From assembly GCF_028289705.1 (NCBI RefSeq), contig NZ_JANQOI010000155.1:1-64000 (forward strand): a stretch of DNA of 64,000 nt, in the 5' to 3' direction. The notes beneath the pieces are model-generated. The model was not told the origin of the DNA. It was given only the letters and a program-made list of their open reading frames with translations, and did not search any database. The position numbers and the translations under genes were made by a program. Shown here one piece after another: positions 53,066 through 61,379 of the stretch (position 1 is the first letter of the stretch; each line of letters starts with the position of its first letter). The DNA is from Pelagibius sp. GTDB taxonomy: Bacteria > Pseudomonadota > Alphaproteobacteria > Kiloniellales > Kiloniellaceae.

Positions 53066-53677
53066 ATGGCCGCAAAGACACCGGAAGCGGCCTGTGGAGG
53101 AGCTTTGTCGACCATGGACTTGCGATCGCTTGCCCTTGCCGTTCTGGCCGTCGCCGGCCTGCTGGCCGCCGGACCCGCCCCGGCCGGCGCCGCCTCCGCG
53201 CACGACTTCCGCTTCACCTCCATCGAGGGTGAGCCACTGCCGCTGGCCGACTACGCCGGCAAGGCGGTGCTTCTGGTCAACACCGCCTCGCGCTGCGGCT
53301 TCACGCCCCAGTATGCCGGCCTGCAGAACCTCTGGGAGCAGTACCGCGCGCGCGGACTCATCGTGCTGGGGGTGCCCTCAAACGATTTCCTGGGTCAGGA
53401 GCCCGGCAGCGAGGCGCAGATCAAGGAGTTCTGCGAGGTCCACTTCGGGATCGATTTCCCGATGACCGAGAAGCAGAAGGTCATCGGACGCGACGCCCAT
53501 CCGCTCTACCGCTGGATTGCCGCGGAGCTGGGCCGCGACGGCAGGCCGCGCTGGAACTTCCACAAGTTCCTCATCACGCCCGAGGGCGGCGTGGTGGCCG
53601 GCTGGGGTGCGAGAACCGCCCCGTTGTCCGAGGCCATCGTCTCGGCGGTCGAGCAGGTGCTGCCGCCGGCGCCGTAA
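53066..53677 (+). CDS. glutathione peroxidase family protein, exported
   Basis: 203 residues. After a signal peptide (MDLRSLALAVLAVAGLLAAG) comes a thioredoxin-fold GPx domain: VNTASRCGFTPQYAGLQ with the peroxidatic Cys (not selenocysteine), VPSNDFLGQEPGS with the catalytic Gln, and RWNFHKFLI with the Trp/Asn of the tetrad. It reduces peroxides, in bacteria usually with thioredoxin. Export to the periplasm is less common than the cytoplasmic form. ATG 53114 has ggagga upstream and would begin directly with the signal peptide; ATG 53066 has a closer G-rich site. Confidence 0.88.
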   Translation: MAAKTPEAACGGALSTMDLRSLALAVLAVAGLLAAGPAPAGAASAHDFRFTSIEGEPLPLADYAGKAVLLVNTASRCGFTPQYAGLQNLWEQYRARGLIVLGVPSNDFLGQEPGSEAQIKEFCEVHFGIDFPMTEKQKVIGRDAHPLYRWIAAELGRDGRPRWNFHKFLITPEGGVVAGWGARTAPLSEAIVSAVEQVLPPAP

Positions 53678-53823
53678 CCGGGGTGACACAAAGGATCAAC
53701 GGCTTTTGACTTGGAGGAACCGGTGCGCCTGACCATAGTAAAGCCGCGCTGCGTAAAGAGGCTCCATCGGGTCCCGCCGGAAGACGAGGCCCGGATGGAG
53801 ACTGGAAAAGGAACCGAGATCTC

Positions 53824-54300
53824 ATGAGCAATCTCCTGCGGTTTCTCACGCCTTTTGCCCTTGCTCTCAGCCTGGCCGCCGGCCCGGCGCTGGCGGATTC
53901 GAGTGCTGCTGACTCCGCAGCCAAGAACAAGGCCAATCCGGACTACACCCTGGCCCAGCAAAAAGTGGATGACGGCCACTATGCCGACGCCATCGTTCTC
54001 CTGGAAAAGGTCCTCGCCAAGGACAGGGAGAACGCCGATGCCCTCAACCTCCTGGGCTACGCCAACCGCAAGCTGGGCAACAACGAGGTCGCCCTCGGCC
54101 ACTACGAGGCGGCGCTGAAGGTCGAGCCGCGCCACCGTGGGGCCAACGAATACATGGGTGAACTCTACCTGACCCTGGGCGAGCTGGCCAAAGCGGAGGA
54201 ACGGCTGGAGGTGCTGGACGACGCCTGCTTCTTCGGCTGCAAGGAGTATACCGCGCTGAAGGAGGCGATCGCCGACTACAAGGCTAAGACCGGGAGCTAG
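53824..54300 (+). CDS. exported TPR protein
   Basis: 158 residues, with a signal peptide ending near ALADSS. Two to three tetratricopeptide repeats follow: ALNLLGYANRKLGNNEVALG and GANEYMGELYLTLGELAKAE. A CFFGC motif near residue 138 could form a disulfide in the periplasm. Partner unknown. The 3' end overlaps the convergent adenylate cyclase gene by 17 bp. Confidence 0.82.
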   Translation: MSNLLRFLTPFALALSLAAGPALADSSAADSAAKNKANPDYTLAQQKVDDGHYADAIVLLEKVLAKDRENADALNLLGYANRKLGNNEVALGHYEAALKVEPRHRGANEYMGELYLTLGELAKAEERLEVLDDACFFGCKEYTALKEAIADYKAKTGS

Positions 54301-55975
54301 CCTGCGCTTCCTCGGCGGCTTTGGCGGGCAGCGCCTCGGCGTCCTCCAGCACATGGACATCCAGCGGCGCGCTGCGCCCGCGCACATCGATCTGATGGCT
54401 CGGGAAGCCGCTGAGATCGAGCCCGGCGTGGCGGGCAAGCGGCGAGGAGACGATGAGCTGGGCGCCGAACTCCTTGGTCAGGGCTTCCAGCCGGCTGGCG
54501 GTGTTGACCGCGTCGCCGATGGCGGTGATCGAGGTGGCCGGGCCAAAGCCCATCTCGCCGACGATCACCGGGCCGGCGTGGAGCCCGATGCCGATGCGCA
54601 GCGGCGCGGGCAGGTCGTTGGCGAGGCTGCGGTTCAGTTCCTGCAGGTTCTCCGCCATGCGCCGGGCCGCCTCCAGGGCGTTGCGGCTGCCGTCGGCGAC
54701 GCCTTTCTCGATCCCGAAAAGGGCCATCACCCCGTCGCCGATGAACTTGTCGACCCGTCCGCCCGCATCCTCCACGGCCGTGCCCATGGCCGTGAAATAA
54801 CGATTGAGGATGAAAACCACGTCGTAGGGCAGGCGGTCCTCCGACAAGGTGGTGAAGCCGCGCAGGTCGGCGAAGAGGATGGCGATCTCCCGCTCGTCGC
54901 CCTGCAGGTAACCGGGTCGGGGTTGAGCCTGCTTCGGGCCGGCCGCCGGCGGCAGCAAGGGCGTCACCTCGCAGTCGGCAAAGACCGACGTCTGGCAGGC
55001 CAGCCGCACGTTGGGGGCGGCACCCACCCTGGCCAGCACCTTGCGCTCGTCGGCCGCCGGCGGCGACAGCCGGGCCCCGCCGCGGCCAACCCGGACGCGG
55101 CAGGTCGAACAGCGCCCGCGCCCGCCGCAGACCGAGGCATGGGGGATGCCGGCGGCGCGACTGGCGTCCAGCACGGTGGTGCCCTTGGCGACCGAAACCT
55201 TGCGCCCGCCCGGATAGATCAGGCGCGCCATCCCGCGGCGGCGTTTCCAGAACCGCCAGACCAGGCGCAGCAGAACGGTGACTGCGAGCAGCGCCAGGTA
55301 GCCGTAGACCAGAGCGTCGCTTACGGCCAGGACTTCGTGGATCTGTTCCGTCTCCAGAGAGCCGGAGCGGCGCAGCATCGCCGACAGCCAGTCCGGATCG
55401 GCGGCAAGGCGCAGGGCCTCGAGGCTGGCCACCAGATAGCCGCTCAGCGAAAGCGTCGGCACCAGGACCGCCAAAGCCAGCAAAGGCGCCGCCGCGCGGG
55501 CATACCAGTCCTTCAGGCGCAGCCAGAGGTGCACGCCGATGCAGCCGTGCAGCCAGACGACCAGCACCAGAGCGACCTGTTGTATGGCGGTGGTGATGTC
55601 GAAGGCGACCTGCACCGTGACTATGTAGAGATAGCTGTCCTGCAGTCCGTAGACCTCGTGCGCGAAGCGGGTGCCCACGAGGTGCAGCGCCGCCAGCGGC
55701 ACGATGACCAGTCCCAGGAGGTAGCGGAGCGCCTCGACCGGCGGCATGCTCAATCGTTCGCGCACGAAGATGGCGGTGAGCGCCAGGGCCAGATGCACCA
55801 GCAGGGCGCCGTACAGCAGGATGGTCATTGGCCCGGACCGCCAGACGGTGAGGAAAACTGCCCGACCAGCCTCCAGGGCCTCGAAGGAAATGAGCCCCAG
55901 CGTCAGGTTCAGGAGATGCGTCAGCACATAGCCGAAAAGAACCAAGCCGCTGATCAAGCGCAGACGCCGGACCAT
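54284..55975 (-). CDS. membrane adenylate cyclase with 2Fe-2S ferredoxin domain
   Basis: 563 residues in three parts. Residues 1-240: about six helices with His20, His61, His98, His106, His143 and His149, candidate heme ligands of a succinate dehydrogenase-like diheme-b anchor. Residues ~250-340: plant-type ferredoxin domain with Cys283, Cys289, Cys292 and Cys327. Residues ~365-545: class III cyclase catalytic domain with both metal aspartates (ILFADLRGF, FIGDGVMALFG), the ATP-specifying Lys (VDKF) and Asp (AIGDAVN), and NTASR. This is the architecture of S. meliloti CyaC, a quinone/redox-responsive cyclase. ATG 55975 follows gggag; ATG 56035 is upstream in frame. Confidence 0.9.
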   Translation of the reverse strand: MVRRLRLISGLVLFGYVLTHLLNLTLGLISFEALEAGRAVFLTVWRSGPMTILLYGALLVHLALALTAIFVRERLSMPPVEALRYLLGLVIVPLAALHLVGTRFAHEVYGLQDSYLYIVTVQVAFDITTAIQQVALVLVVWLHGCIGVHLWLRLKDWYARAAAPLLALAVLVPTLSLSGYLVASLEALRLAADPDWLSAMLRRSGSLETEQIHEVLAVSDALVYGYLALLAVTVLLRLVWRFWKRRRGMARLIYPGGRKVSVAKGTTVLDASRAAGIPHASVCGGRGRCSTCRVRVGRGGARLSPPAADERKVLARVGAAPNVRLACQTSVFADCEVTPLLPPAAGPKQAQPRPGYLQGDEREIAILFADLRGFTTLSEDRLPYDVVFILNRYFTAMGTAVEDAGGRVDKFIGDGVMALFGIEKGVADGSRNALEAARRMAENLQELNRSLANDLPAPLRIGIGLHAGPVIVGEMGFGPATSITAIGDAVNTASRLEALTKEFGAQLIVSSPLARHAGLDLSGFPSHQIDVRGRSAPLDVHVLEDAEALPAKAAEEAQASSRS

Positions 55976-56157
55976 TACACTCCCGCTAAAGTCAGCCCGC
56001 AGTGGAGCCCAAAGGCCCTCGACCCCGGCAATCATAGACGGAAATCATAGGCGGGGCATTGCCGCTTGAAAACGGCGATGCCCGTTGCTATTGGCCCTGG
56101 ATGGCATTGGATTGTCCCGGGCACCGAGGAGCGCAGACACAAGGGAGCGGACGTGGG

Positions 56158-56430
56158 TTGAGCGACGAGACCGGAACCAAGCGAACGCCGGGCCCCGAGG
56201 AGTCCGCCCGGGCGGCCCGCCGTGCCCGCAGGCGCGAACGGGCCCGCCGCGTGCTCGACACCTCGGTGCCCTCGCCCTGCATTACCGTCTGTCAGATCGA
56301 CCCGAAGAGCGATACCTGCATCGGCTGCGCGCGCACCATCGACGAGATCCGCGACTGGCCGATCCTCTCCGCCGAGGAGAAGCGCGCGGTTCTGGCCCTG
56401 CTCCCGGAGCGCAAGGGCGCCAAAGCCTGA
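56158..56430 (+). CDS. DUF1289 domain protein
   Basis: 90 residues. After a basic, Arg-rich N-terminus, the Cys-rich core SPCITVCQIDPKSDTCIGC, then ARTIDEIRDWPILSAEEKR, is the DUF1289 signature with four conserved cysteines likely to hold a metal or Fe-S cluster. Function unknown. TTG 56158 is used as start because it follows a gggagcgg site and no ATG is close; upstream codons lack similarity. Divergent from the cyclase gene. Confidence 0.85.
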   Translation: MSDETGTKRTPGPEESARAARRARRRERARRVLDTSVPSPCITVCQIDPKSDTCIGCARTIDEIRDWPILSAEEKRAVLALLPERKGAKA

Positions 56431-56440
56431 CCAAGACAGT

Positions 56441-56482
56441 TTGGGTGGATTGGTTGGAAGGCGGCGGCGCGGGCTGGAACCG
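56441..56482. repeat. diverged relative of the 35-kb hairpin sequence
   Basis: ttgggtgg at the start and gcgggctggaaccg at the end match the right flank of the hairpin at 35113-35147 with a changed middle. It lies directly after the DUF1289 stop and may be a decayed REP-type element. Confidence 0.45.
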
Positions 56483-56499
56483 AGAGCCGCAAAGGGCCG

Positions 56500-56880
56500 T
56501 CAGGCGTGGATCGCCGTGCTTTCCTCGACGCCGGCGGAACGCGCGAAGATCGCCGCCATGATCTGTTCCTGGATCTGGGTGTCGAGATGGGTAAAGACAC
56601 CGGCCAGTTCGCGGCGGTCCCGGTCGACCCAGATCACCACCGCCCGGCAGGAGAAGATCAGCGGTTCCTGATCGAGGTCGACCCGCACGGTCATATCCAC
56701 CTTGTCGCCGGGATAGTGCTCGGCCCGGTAGCAGGCCGCGGAAAAGCCGCGGCGCGACCAGTCCTTCAGCGGATACTCGCAGCCGTCTATGGAGACATGG
56801 CCGGACAACTGTGACCCGCGGGGTTCGCGGCGGCGTTCGTAGCCGGGATTGGAAAGGCGCGTCAGAAATCCAAAGACCAT
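56500..56880 (-). CDS. PilZ domain protein
   Basis: 126 residues, one PilZ domain. The c-di-GMP-binding signature is present: ERRREPR (RxxxR) near residue 16 and DWSRRGFSA (D/NxSxxG) near 40, then a beta-barrel (MTVRVDLDQEPLIFSCRAVV). A single-domain c-di-GMP receptor whose output partner is not apparent. A cAMP-making cyclase lies in the vicinity but shares no operon with it. Confidence 0.9.
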   Translation of the reverse strand: MVFGFLTRLSNPGYERRREPRGSQLSGHVSIDGCEYPLKDWSRRGFSAACYRAEHYPGDKVDMTVRVDLDQEPLIFSCRAVVIWVDRDRRELAGVFTHLDTQIQEQIMAAIFARSAGVEESTAIHA

Positions 56881-56986
56881 GCCTCAAGAATGACGCATCA
56901 GCCTGAAGCTTTCGTTAAGACTCGATTCAAGTCGCCTTAAATTCGATGGAGTCGCGCTGCTTTCAAGAGCGCTCAGTCGAAGCCCC

Positions 56987-57205
56987 TCAGCCGGACCCCA
57001 GGGGGCGGAATCGGCTGCGGTCCATCAGCGCCGTGCAGGCCAGCGTCACCCGCCGCGACGGATCAAGGGTATCGCGCAGCGAGACATGGTTGATGGCGCG
57101 GGCGTCGGTAAAGAACGACTCCACTTCCCATTGCCGGGCCGTCGCCCGCATCTCCTGAAAGCGCTCGCCGACCCGCACGGCAGCTCCGGTCATCCTCCGA
57201 GGCAT
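56987..57205 (-). CDS. small conserved protein of unknown function
   Basis: 72 residues, mostly beta: RVGERFQEMRATARQWEVES, then TDARAINHVSLRDTLDPSRR and VTLACTALMDRSRFRPL. The W-V-E...H...L..D-P-x-R...ALxDxxRF spacing looks like a family of short alphaproteobacterial proteins that I recall but cannot name. ATG 57205 has gggga about 11 nt upstream; ATG 57193 is possible. Confidence 0.65.
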   Translation of the reverse strand: MPRRMTGAAVRVGERFQEMRATARQWEVESFFTDARAINHVSLRDTLDPSRRVTLACTALMDRSRFRPLGSG

Positions 57206-57628
57206 AGCCTGATCCCCACTATCGCCGGGGCCCTCTCTCGCAACCCGGCTCGCGGCTGCGTCCACCTGCAGCCTCCTGCCGTCTCTCAGGACGGTTCATC
57301 ACCAGCCTCATACCGCAACCCGTAAGCGCCGTTCAACTGTTCCGACCCCTCTAAAGCGTGTGAAAAAAGGGGCTAGAAAACCCTTCAACCCTCGGATTTC
57401 CTTGAGGTTCCAGGACCGCACCACAATCAACCAATGAAGGTGCACAAGTAATCGATATGGGAATATTTGTGCACCTAATCAGAACAGCTAGAGCGAGTCC
57501 TGTAGGGCTGTGAGCTGGCCGGGGGCGGGCTGCGGTTTCACTTCATCCGGGCACGCGATCATTGCCCCGATGGTGCCGTGCCGGAGTCAGCAGTGAGGAC
57601 CGGCTGAGGTTTTTGCTGGTGGCAGGGG
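57206..57628. other. 423-bp region without a gene, with one inverted repeat
   Basis: AT-richer in the middle. Holds the 10-bp-arm inverted repeat at 57438-57476. Nothing else is recognisable before the tRNA-Arg gene. Confidence 0.5.
57438..57476. repeat. inverted repeat with 10-bp arms
   Basis: aggtgcacaa (57438-57447) and ttgtgcacct (57467-57476) are perfect complements with a 19-bp spacer in a gene-free zone. Could be a protein-binding site or remnant of a mobile element end. Confidence 0.55.
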
Positions 57629-57705
57629 TGGCGCGCCCGGGAAGATTCGAACTCCCAACCTTCTGATCCGTAGTCAGATGCTCTATCCAGTTGAGCTACG
57701 GGCGC
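57629..57705 (-). tRNA. tRNA-Arg (anticodon ACG)
   Basis: Minus-strand cloverleaf of 77 nt starting GCGCCCGTAGCTCAACTGGA and ending GGGCGCGCCA. Acceptor stem GCGCCCG/CGGGCGC, anticodon loop CTACGGA on TCTGA/TCAGA giving ACG, T arm GGGAGTTCGAATCTTCC. The CCA end is encoded. Confidence 0.95.
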
Positions 57706-58010
57706 TGAGCGGTGCAGGTGTGCTAGAGCGGCGCCGATACCGCCGCCGCGAAGAGGCGGGACATTACTCGAAGCCCCTGCGGCTTGCAAGCGATTCGCCG
57801 GCGCCAGCCAAGCGCCCGAAACCCAGCGAGCATGCGGGTTTCCGAGCCTTTTCGCGGGGGAAATGGCGCTTGTCGCCCCAGAATCCATCCTCTACTATCG
57901 CGCAATCTGCCTCGGGGGGCCCGGACAGCAATACTCTGTAAAGACTTACATGGTTAATCTGTAAGGACTTAGGTAGATAGGCTGTCCCGTAAATCTATAC
58001 GGAAAATTCG
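57706..58010. other. 305-bp upstream region of the lipoprotein gene
   Basis: No gene seen. Two direct repeats tctgtaa(a/g)gactta at 57935-57948 and 57958-57971, 23 bp apart (about two helical turns), lie 40-75 bp before the lipoprotein start and look like a regulator-binding pair. Confidence 0.5.
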
Positions 58011-59231
58011 ATGTCGATCAGACACTCCTTGCCCTTTCGCCGGACCGCTGTGGTCATCGGCGCGCTTCTCATCGTTGCCGGCTGCGCCATGCCGCAAAAA
58101 ACGAGAAAGCCCGTAGACAGCGGCACCGAGGCGGCGCAGAGCGCCGAGGCTCAGCCGGCTGAAGCGGCCAAGGCCGACACGCCGACCGCCACCCAGACGG
58201 CAGCCGCCGACAGCACTGCGGCAACGGCCGCCCCGGCGGCCCCCGCGACCCAGTCGCCCCCGGCCCCGCAAATTCTGGGCACGACGGTGTTCGAGCCGCC
58301 GACGGTCAGCAACATGCGGCCCACGGGCACAGTGGTCGGCAAGAAAATCGAGGGTCTGAGAAGCGATCTGTTGCGCCTGCAGGGCGAACTTTCCAGCGAA
58401 AACAATTCCTTACAGAGCCTGCGCGTCTCCGCGCGGCAGTTCGCCGGCAACTATCACTCCCTGAAGGCGGCGATGAACGCCCGCCTGCAGGTCGGCACCA
58501 CCCCCGGCAATCCGGAGCTGGTGGCCCAGTGGAACCAGGCCCAGGCCGAGCTGCAGCAGGTCGGCGCCTCCATCGCTGCGCTCAACACCCTGGCCAGCCA
58601 GGTCTCCGGCACCGCCTCTCTCGCCGCCTTCCTGCTGGAATCCACCAGCACCACCTTTGAGCTGCGCGGCGCCATCGAGGAAGACCACGCCCAGCTCGCC
58701 GTCCTGGAGGACGAGGTCAACAAGACCGTCGTCATCATCGACCGTCTGCTGAACGAGCTGACCGACGACATCGCCCGCACCCAGAACTACTTCGCCAACG
58801 AGCGCCTCAACCTCACCGCCATGCAGGTGGCCATCGACAACGGCGAATACATCGGCGGCAGCCTGGCCAACCGCGCCTATGGCGTGCCGGCCCCGGCACC
58901 GTCCGGCGGCGCCGCCAGCCAGGTCGGTCAACGCCAGCCCCTGGCGGTGATCCGCTTCGACAGTGCGGACGTGCAGTACGAGCAGGCACTCTTCACCGTG
59001 GTGGGCTCGGCGCTGGAGCGCCGCCCCAACGCGGCCTTCGACATCGTGGCGGTCTCACCCGCCGCCGGAGATGCCGCCCAGGTCGCCCTGGACACCTCGC
59101 GCTCGCGGCGCAATGCCGAGGGTGTGCTGCGGGCCCTGACCTCCATGGGCCTGCCGGCGGACCGCATGACCCTGTCGGCCACCAGCAGTGCCCAGGCGCA
59201 GTTCACCGAAGTCCACGTCTACGTGCGCTGA
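58011..59231 (+). CDS. lipoprotein with coiled-coil and OmpA-like C-terminus
   Basis: 406 residues. Lipobox IVAGC near residue 25. An Ala/Pro/Thr-rich linker runs to ~90, then a long helical region (~110-280, e.g. LRSDLLRLQGELSSENNSLQ and EEDHAQLAVLEDEVNKTVVI) suited to coiled coils. The last ~100 residues (LAVIRFDSADVQYEQALFTV, SRSRRNAEGVLRALTSMGLP) look like a diverged OmpA domain that has lost the usual peptidoglycan-binding Asp/Arg pattern. Likely an outer-membrane lipoprotein; function unknown. Confidence 0.75.
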   Translation: MSIRHSLPFRRTAVVIGALLIVAGCAMPQKTRKPVDSGTEAAQSAEAQPAEAAKADTPTATQTAAADSTAATAAPAAPATQSPPAPQILGTTVFEPPTVSNMRPTGTVVGKKIEGLRSDLLRLQGELSSENNSLQSLRVSARQFAGNYHSLKAAMNARLQVGTTPGNPELVAQWNQAQAELQQVGASIAALNTLASQVSGTASLAAFLLESTSTTFELRGAIEEDHAQLAVLEDEVNKTVVIIDRLLNELTDDIARTQNYFANERLNLTAMQVAIDNGEYIGGSLANRAYGVPAPAPSGGAASQVGQRQPLAVIRFDSADVQYEQALFTVVGSALERRPNAAFDIVAVSPAAGDAAQVALDTSRSRRNAEGVLRALTSMGLPADRMTLSATSSAQAQFTEVHVYVR

Positions 59232-59349
59232 ACCCGGCGGCAGCCGCTGACCGCGGCCTGCCTCGCGACGGTCCGGCATCCAATCCCAACCAGGGCTAGT
59301 CGCAGCCCCTCCTCGGCCTATCTCAAGGGGATGAGCAAAGGGGGTTGCC

Positions 59350-59829
59350 ATGTCCTTCTCATTGATGCCGCGCGCATTTCGGCCTCTGCTCGCGGCTTTG
59401 ACCGTCCTTCTTTCCGTGACGGCGCTGGCGGCACCGCTGACGGTCCAGGCCCAAAGCCAGGACTATAGTCAGCCGGCACCCGCCGACCAGCAGGCCATTC
59501 TGGCCACCATCCAGGCCCAGCTGGACGCCTTTCAGGTCGACGATTGGTCGCGCGCCTTCTCCTTCGCCACGCCGCGCCTGCGCGAGATGTTCGGCACGCC
59601 GCAGAACTTCATGGCCATGGTGCGCGGCGGATACATGCCGGTCTACCGGCCGCAGTCCGTGGAATTCCTCGATTCCCGGGTCGTCTCCGGGCGCACCGGC
59701 CAGGCCGTGCGCTTCGTCGGACCCGACGGGGTCGCGGTCATCGCCATCTACACCATGGAGAAGCAGCCCGACGGGAGCTGGCGCATCGCCGCCGTGCAAC
59801 TGATACCCACCGGCGAAGTCTCCAGCTAG
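59350..59829 (+). CDS. DUF4864 domain protein, exported
   Basis: 159 residues. Signal peptide RPLLAALTVLLSVTALAA; mature part has ATIQAQLDAFQVDDWSRAFS, FGTPQNFMAMVRGGYMPVYR and VIAIYTMEKQPDGSWRIAAV, the pattern of DUF4864, an NTF2-like small fold. Function unknown. ATG 59350 stands alone between the lipoprotein and gpt genes. Confidence 0.85.
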   Translation: MSFSLMPRAFRPLLAALTVLLSVTALAAPLTVQAQSQDYSQPAPADQQAILATIQAQLDAFQVDDWSRAFSFATPRLREMFGTPQNFMAMVRGGYMPVYRPQSVEFLDSRVVSGRTGQAVRFVGPDGVAVIAIYTMEKQPDGSWRIAAVQLIPTGEVSS

Positions 59830-59967
59830 CGGCTCTGCGTCAACGCGGCCCTACCGAGTTTGCGCCCCGACTCCTTCCAAATTTGACAGGCCGCCCGCGG
59901 GCGGCGAAAAAAGCGTCTGCCGGCAGAGCCCGCGGCGGGGCAGCCGTGAACAGGGGGGAACGAAGCG

Positions 59968-60453
59968 ATGGTCGCGCAGGCAGAAATCAAGAACTTCCCG
60001 GTCTCCTGGGATCAACTCCATCGCGATTCCCGCGCCCTTGCCTGGCGGCTGGTGGAGAAAGGGCCTTTCAAGGGGATCGCCGCCATCACCCGCGGCGGGC
60101 TGGTGCCGGCGGCGGTCATCGCCCGCGAACTGGACCTGCGGCTGATCGACACCCTCTGTATCGTCAGCTACCGCCACGACAACACACAGGGCGACCTGGA
60201 GGTGCTGAAGAGCGTCGACCACGACAGCGAGGGCTGGCTGATCATCGACGACCTGGTGGACACCGGCAAGACCGCCTCAGTGGTGCGCGAGCTGATGCCG
60301 AAGGCACATTTCGCCACGGTCTATGCCAAGCCCGCCGGACGCCCCATGGTGGACACCTTCGTGACCGAGGTCAGCCAGGACACCTGGATTCTCTTTCCCT
60401 GGGATTCGGAGCTGCAGTCGGTGCCGCCGATCATCCAGAACTCGCGGGCGTGA
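59968..60453 (+). CDS. gpt: xanthine phosphoribosyltransferase
   Basis: 161 residues. Purine salvage enzyme converting xanthine or guanine plus PRPP to the nucleotide. PRPP loop [14 protein letters not shown] near residue 90, [20 protein letters not shown] near 40, and the C-terminal WILFPWD. ATG 59968 gives the usual family length. Convergent with fnr. Confidence 0.92.
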   Translation: MVAQAEIKNFPVSWDQLHRDSRALAWRLVEKGPFKGIAAITRGGLVPAAVIARELDLRLIDTLCIVSYRHDNTQGDLEVLKSVDHDSEGWLIIDDLVDTGKTASVVRELMPKAHFATVYAKPAGRPMVDTFVTEVSQDTWILFPWDSELQSVPPIIQNSRA

Positions 60454-60486
60454 TAAGGCGCCGGTGCCGGGAACACCGAAACACAC

Positions 60487-61239
60487 CTAAAACCCGCCGG
60501 CGATATCCTCCAGATCTTCGCGGGCGCTGAGTTCCACCAGCCCGTTGGGCAGCAGGCGGATGAGGTTGCCCTGCTTGAGCTGGGTGAAGGTGCGGCTAAC
60601 GGTCTCTGTGGTCAGCCCCAGGAAATCGCCGATGTCGGTGCGACTCATGGGCACCGAGACCGGGCTGTCGCTCATGCCGCGCTGGCGCGCCCGATTGGCC
60701 AGGAGCAGCAAGAAGGAGGCGATCTTCTCCCGCGCCGTCTTGCGGCCCAGCAGCAGCATCTGCTCCTGGGCGGCGGCCAGCTCGTTGCTGGCGATGCTCA
60801 AGAGGCGCTGTTCCACCTTGGGAAAGCGCTGCATGAGGATTTCCAGCTTGCGCCGCGGAAAGCGGCAGAGACTGCAATGGGTCACCGCCTCGGCGCTGTA
60901 GGCGTAGTCGTCCTCGTTGGCCAGGCCCAGAAAGTCGCCGGCGAGGAGAAAGCCGGTAACCTGGCGGCGCCCGTCCGGCAACAGCTTGTAGACCTTCAGG
61001 GTACCGGAGGTGACGTTGTAGACATGGTCCGCCGGCTCGCCTTCGTCGAAGAGGGGGGCGCCGCCCTCCAACTCCACATGGCTGACGATGGCCGCCATCT
61101 GCGCCTGCTCGGCATCGTTGAGCGGCGCGCAAATCGTCAGATTACGGATCTTGCAGGCGCTGCAGGGGGAAGGGCCCGCCTCCTCGCGCGAGACCGCCGG
61201 CGCCAAGCTGCTTACATGATTGATGTCGAACACAGCCAA
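60487..61239 (-). CDS. fnr: FNR-type oxygen-sensing transcriptional regulator
   Basis: About 250 residues. An N-terminal C-x2-C-x7-C (CSACKIRNLTIC) plus Cys in VTHCSLCRF can hold the O2-labile 4Fe-4S cluster, as in FnrL/FnrN. A cAMP-type beta-roll follows, then the helix-turn-helix DIGDFLGLTTETVSRTFTQL, whose E..SR contacts TTGAT half-sites. It controls anaerobic or microaerobic genes. ATG 61287 is the only ATG, but the FNR box would put the transcript start at about 61278, and TTG 61239 follows agaggg by 9 nt, so 61239 is preferred; the longer start is possible. Confidence 0.93.
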   Translation of the reverse strand: MAVFDINHVSSLAPAVSREEAGPSPCSACKIRNLTICAPLNDAEQAQMAAIVSHVELEGGAPLFDEGEPADHVYNVTSGTLKVYKLLPDGRRQVTGFLLAGDFLGLANEDDYAYSAEAVTHCSLCRFPRRKLEILMQRFPKVEQRLLSIASNELAAAQEQMLLLGRKTAREKIASFLLLLANRARQRGMSDSPVSVPMSRTDIGDFLGLTTETVSRTFTQLKQGNLIRLLPNGLVELSAREDLEDIAGGF

Positions 61240-61312
61240 ATCCACCAACTCCCTCTGATCGCCCCGGTATTCTCCAATCCACACCAAACCAGGGTGCTTT
61301 AAGTGCTTAGCA

Positions 61313-61326
61313 TTGACCTAAATCAA
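61313..61326. promoter_or_regulatory. FNR/FixK-type binding site
   Basis: ttgacctaaatcaa agrees with TTGAT-N4-ATCAA at 9 of 10 fixed positions. It lies between fnr and the divergent gene at 61380. Centred 41.5 bp upstream, it would give transcript starts near 61278 (fnr side) and 61361 (other side), so it could act on either gene; autoregulation of fnr is likely. Confidence 0.75.
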
Positions 61327-61379
61327 GGAGCCCGCTCGAAGTCAAGCCCACCCTAATCGCCTCTCTCTATCCCTACAAG

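Noticed and set aside
59890..59905. GC palindrome gccgcccgcgggcggc as a terminator upstream of gpt
   Set aside because: It is followed by A residues, not T, on the plus strand, and no gene ends there on the minus strand.
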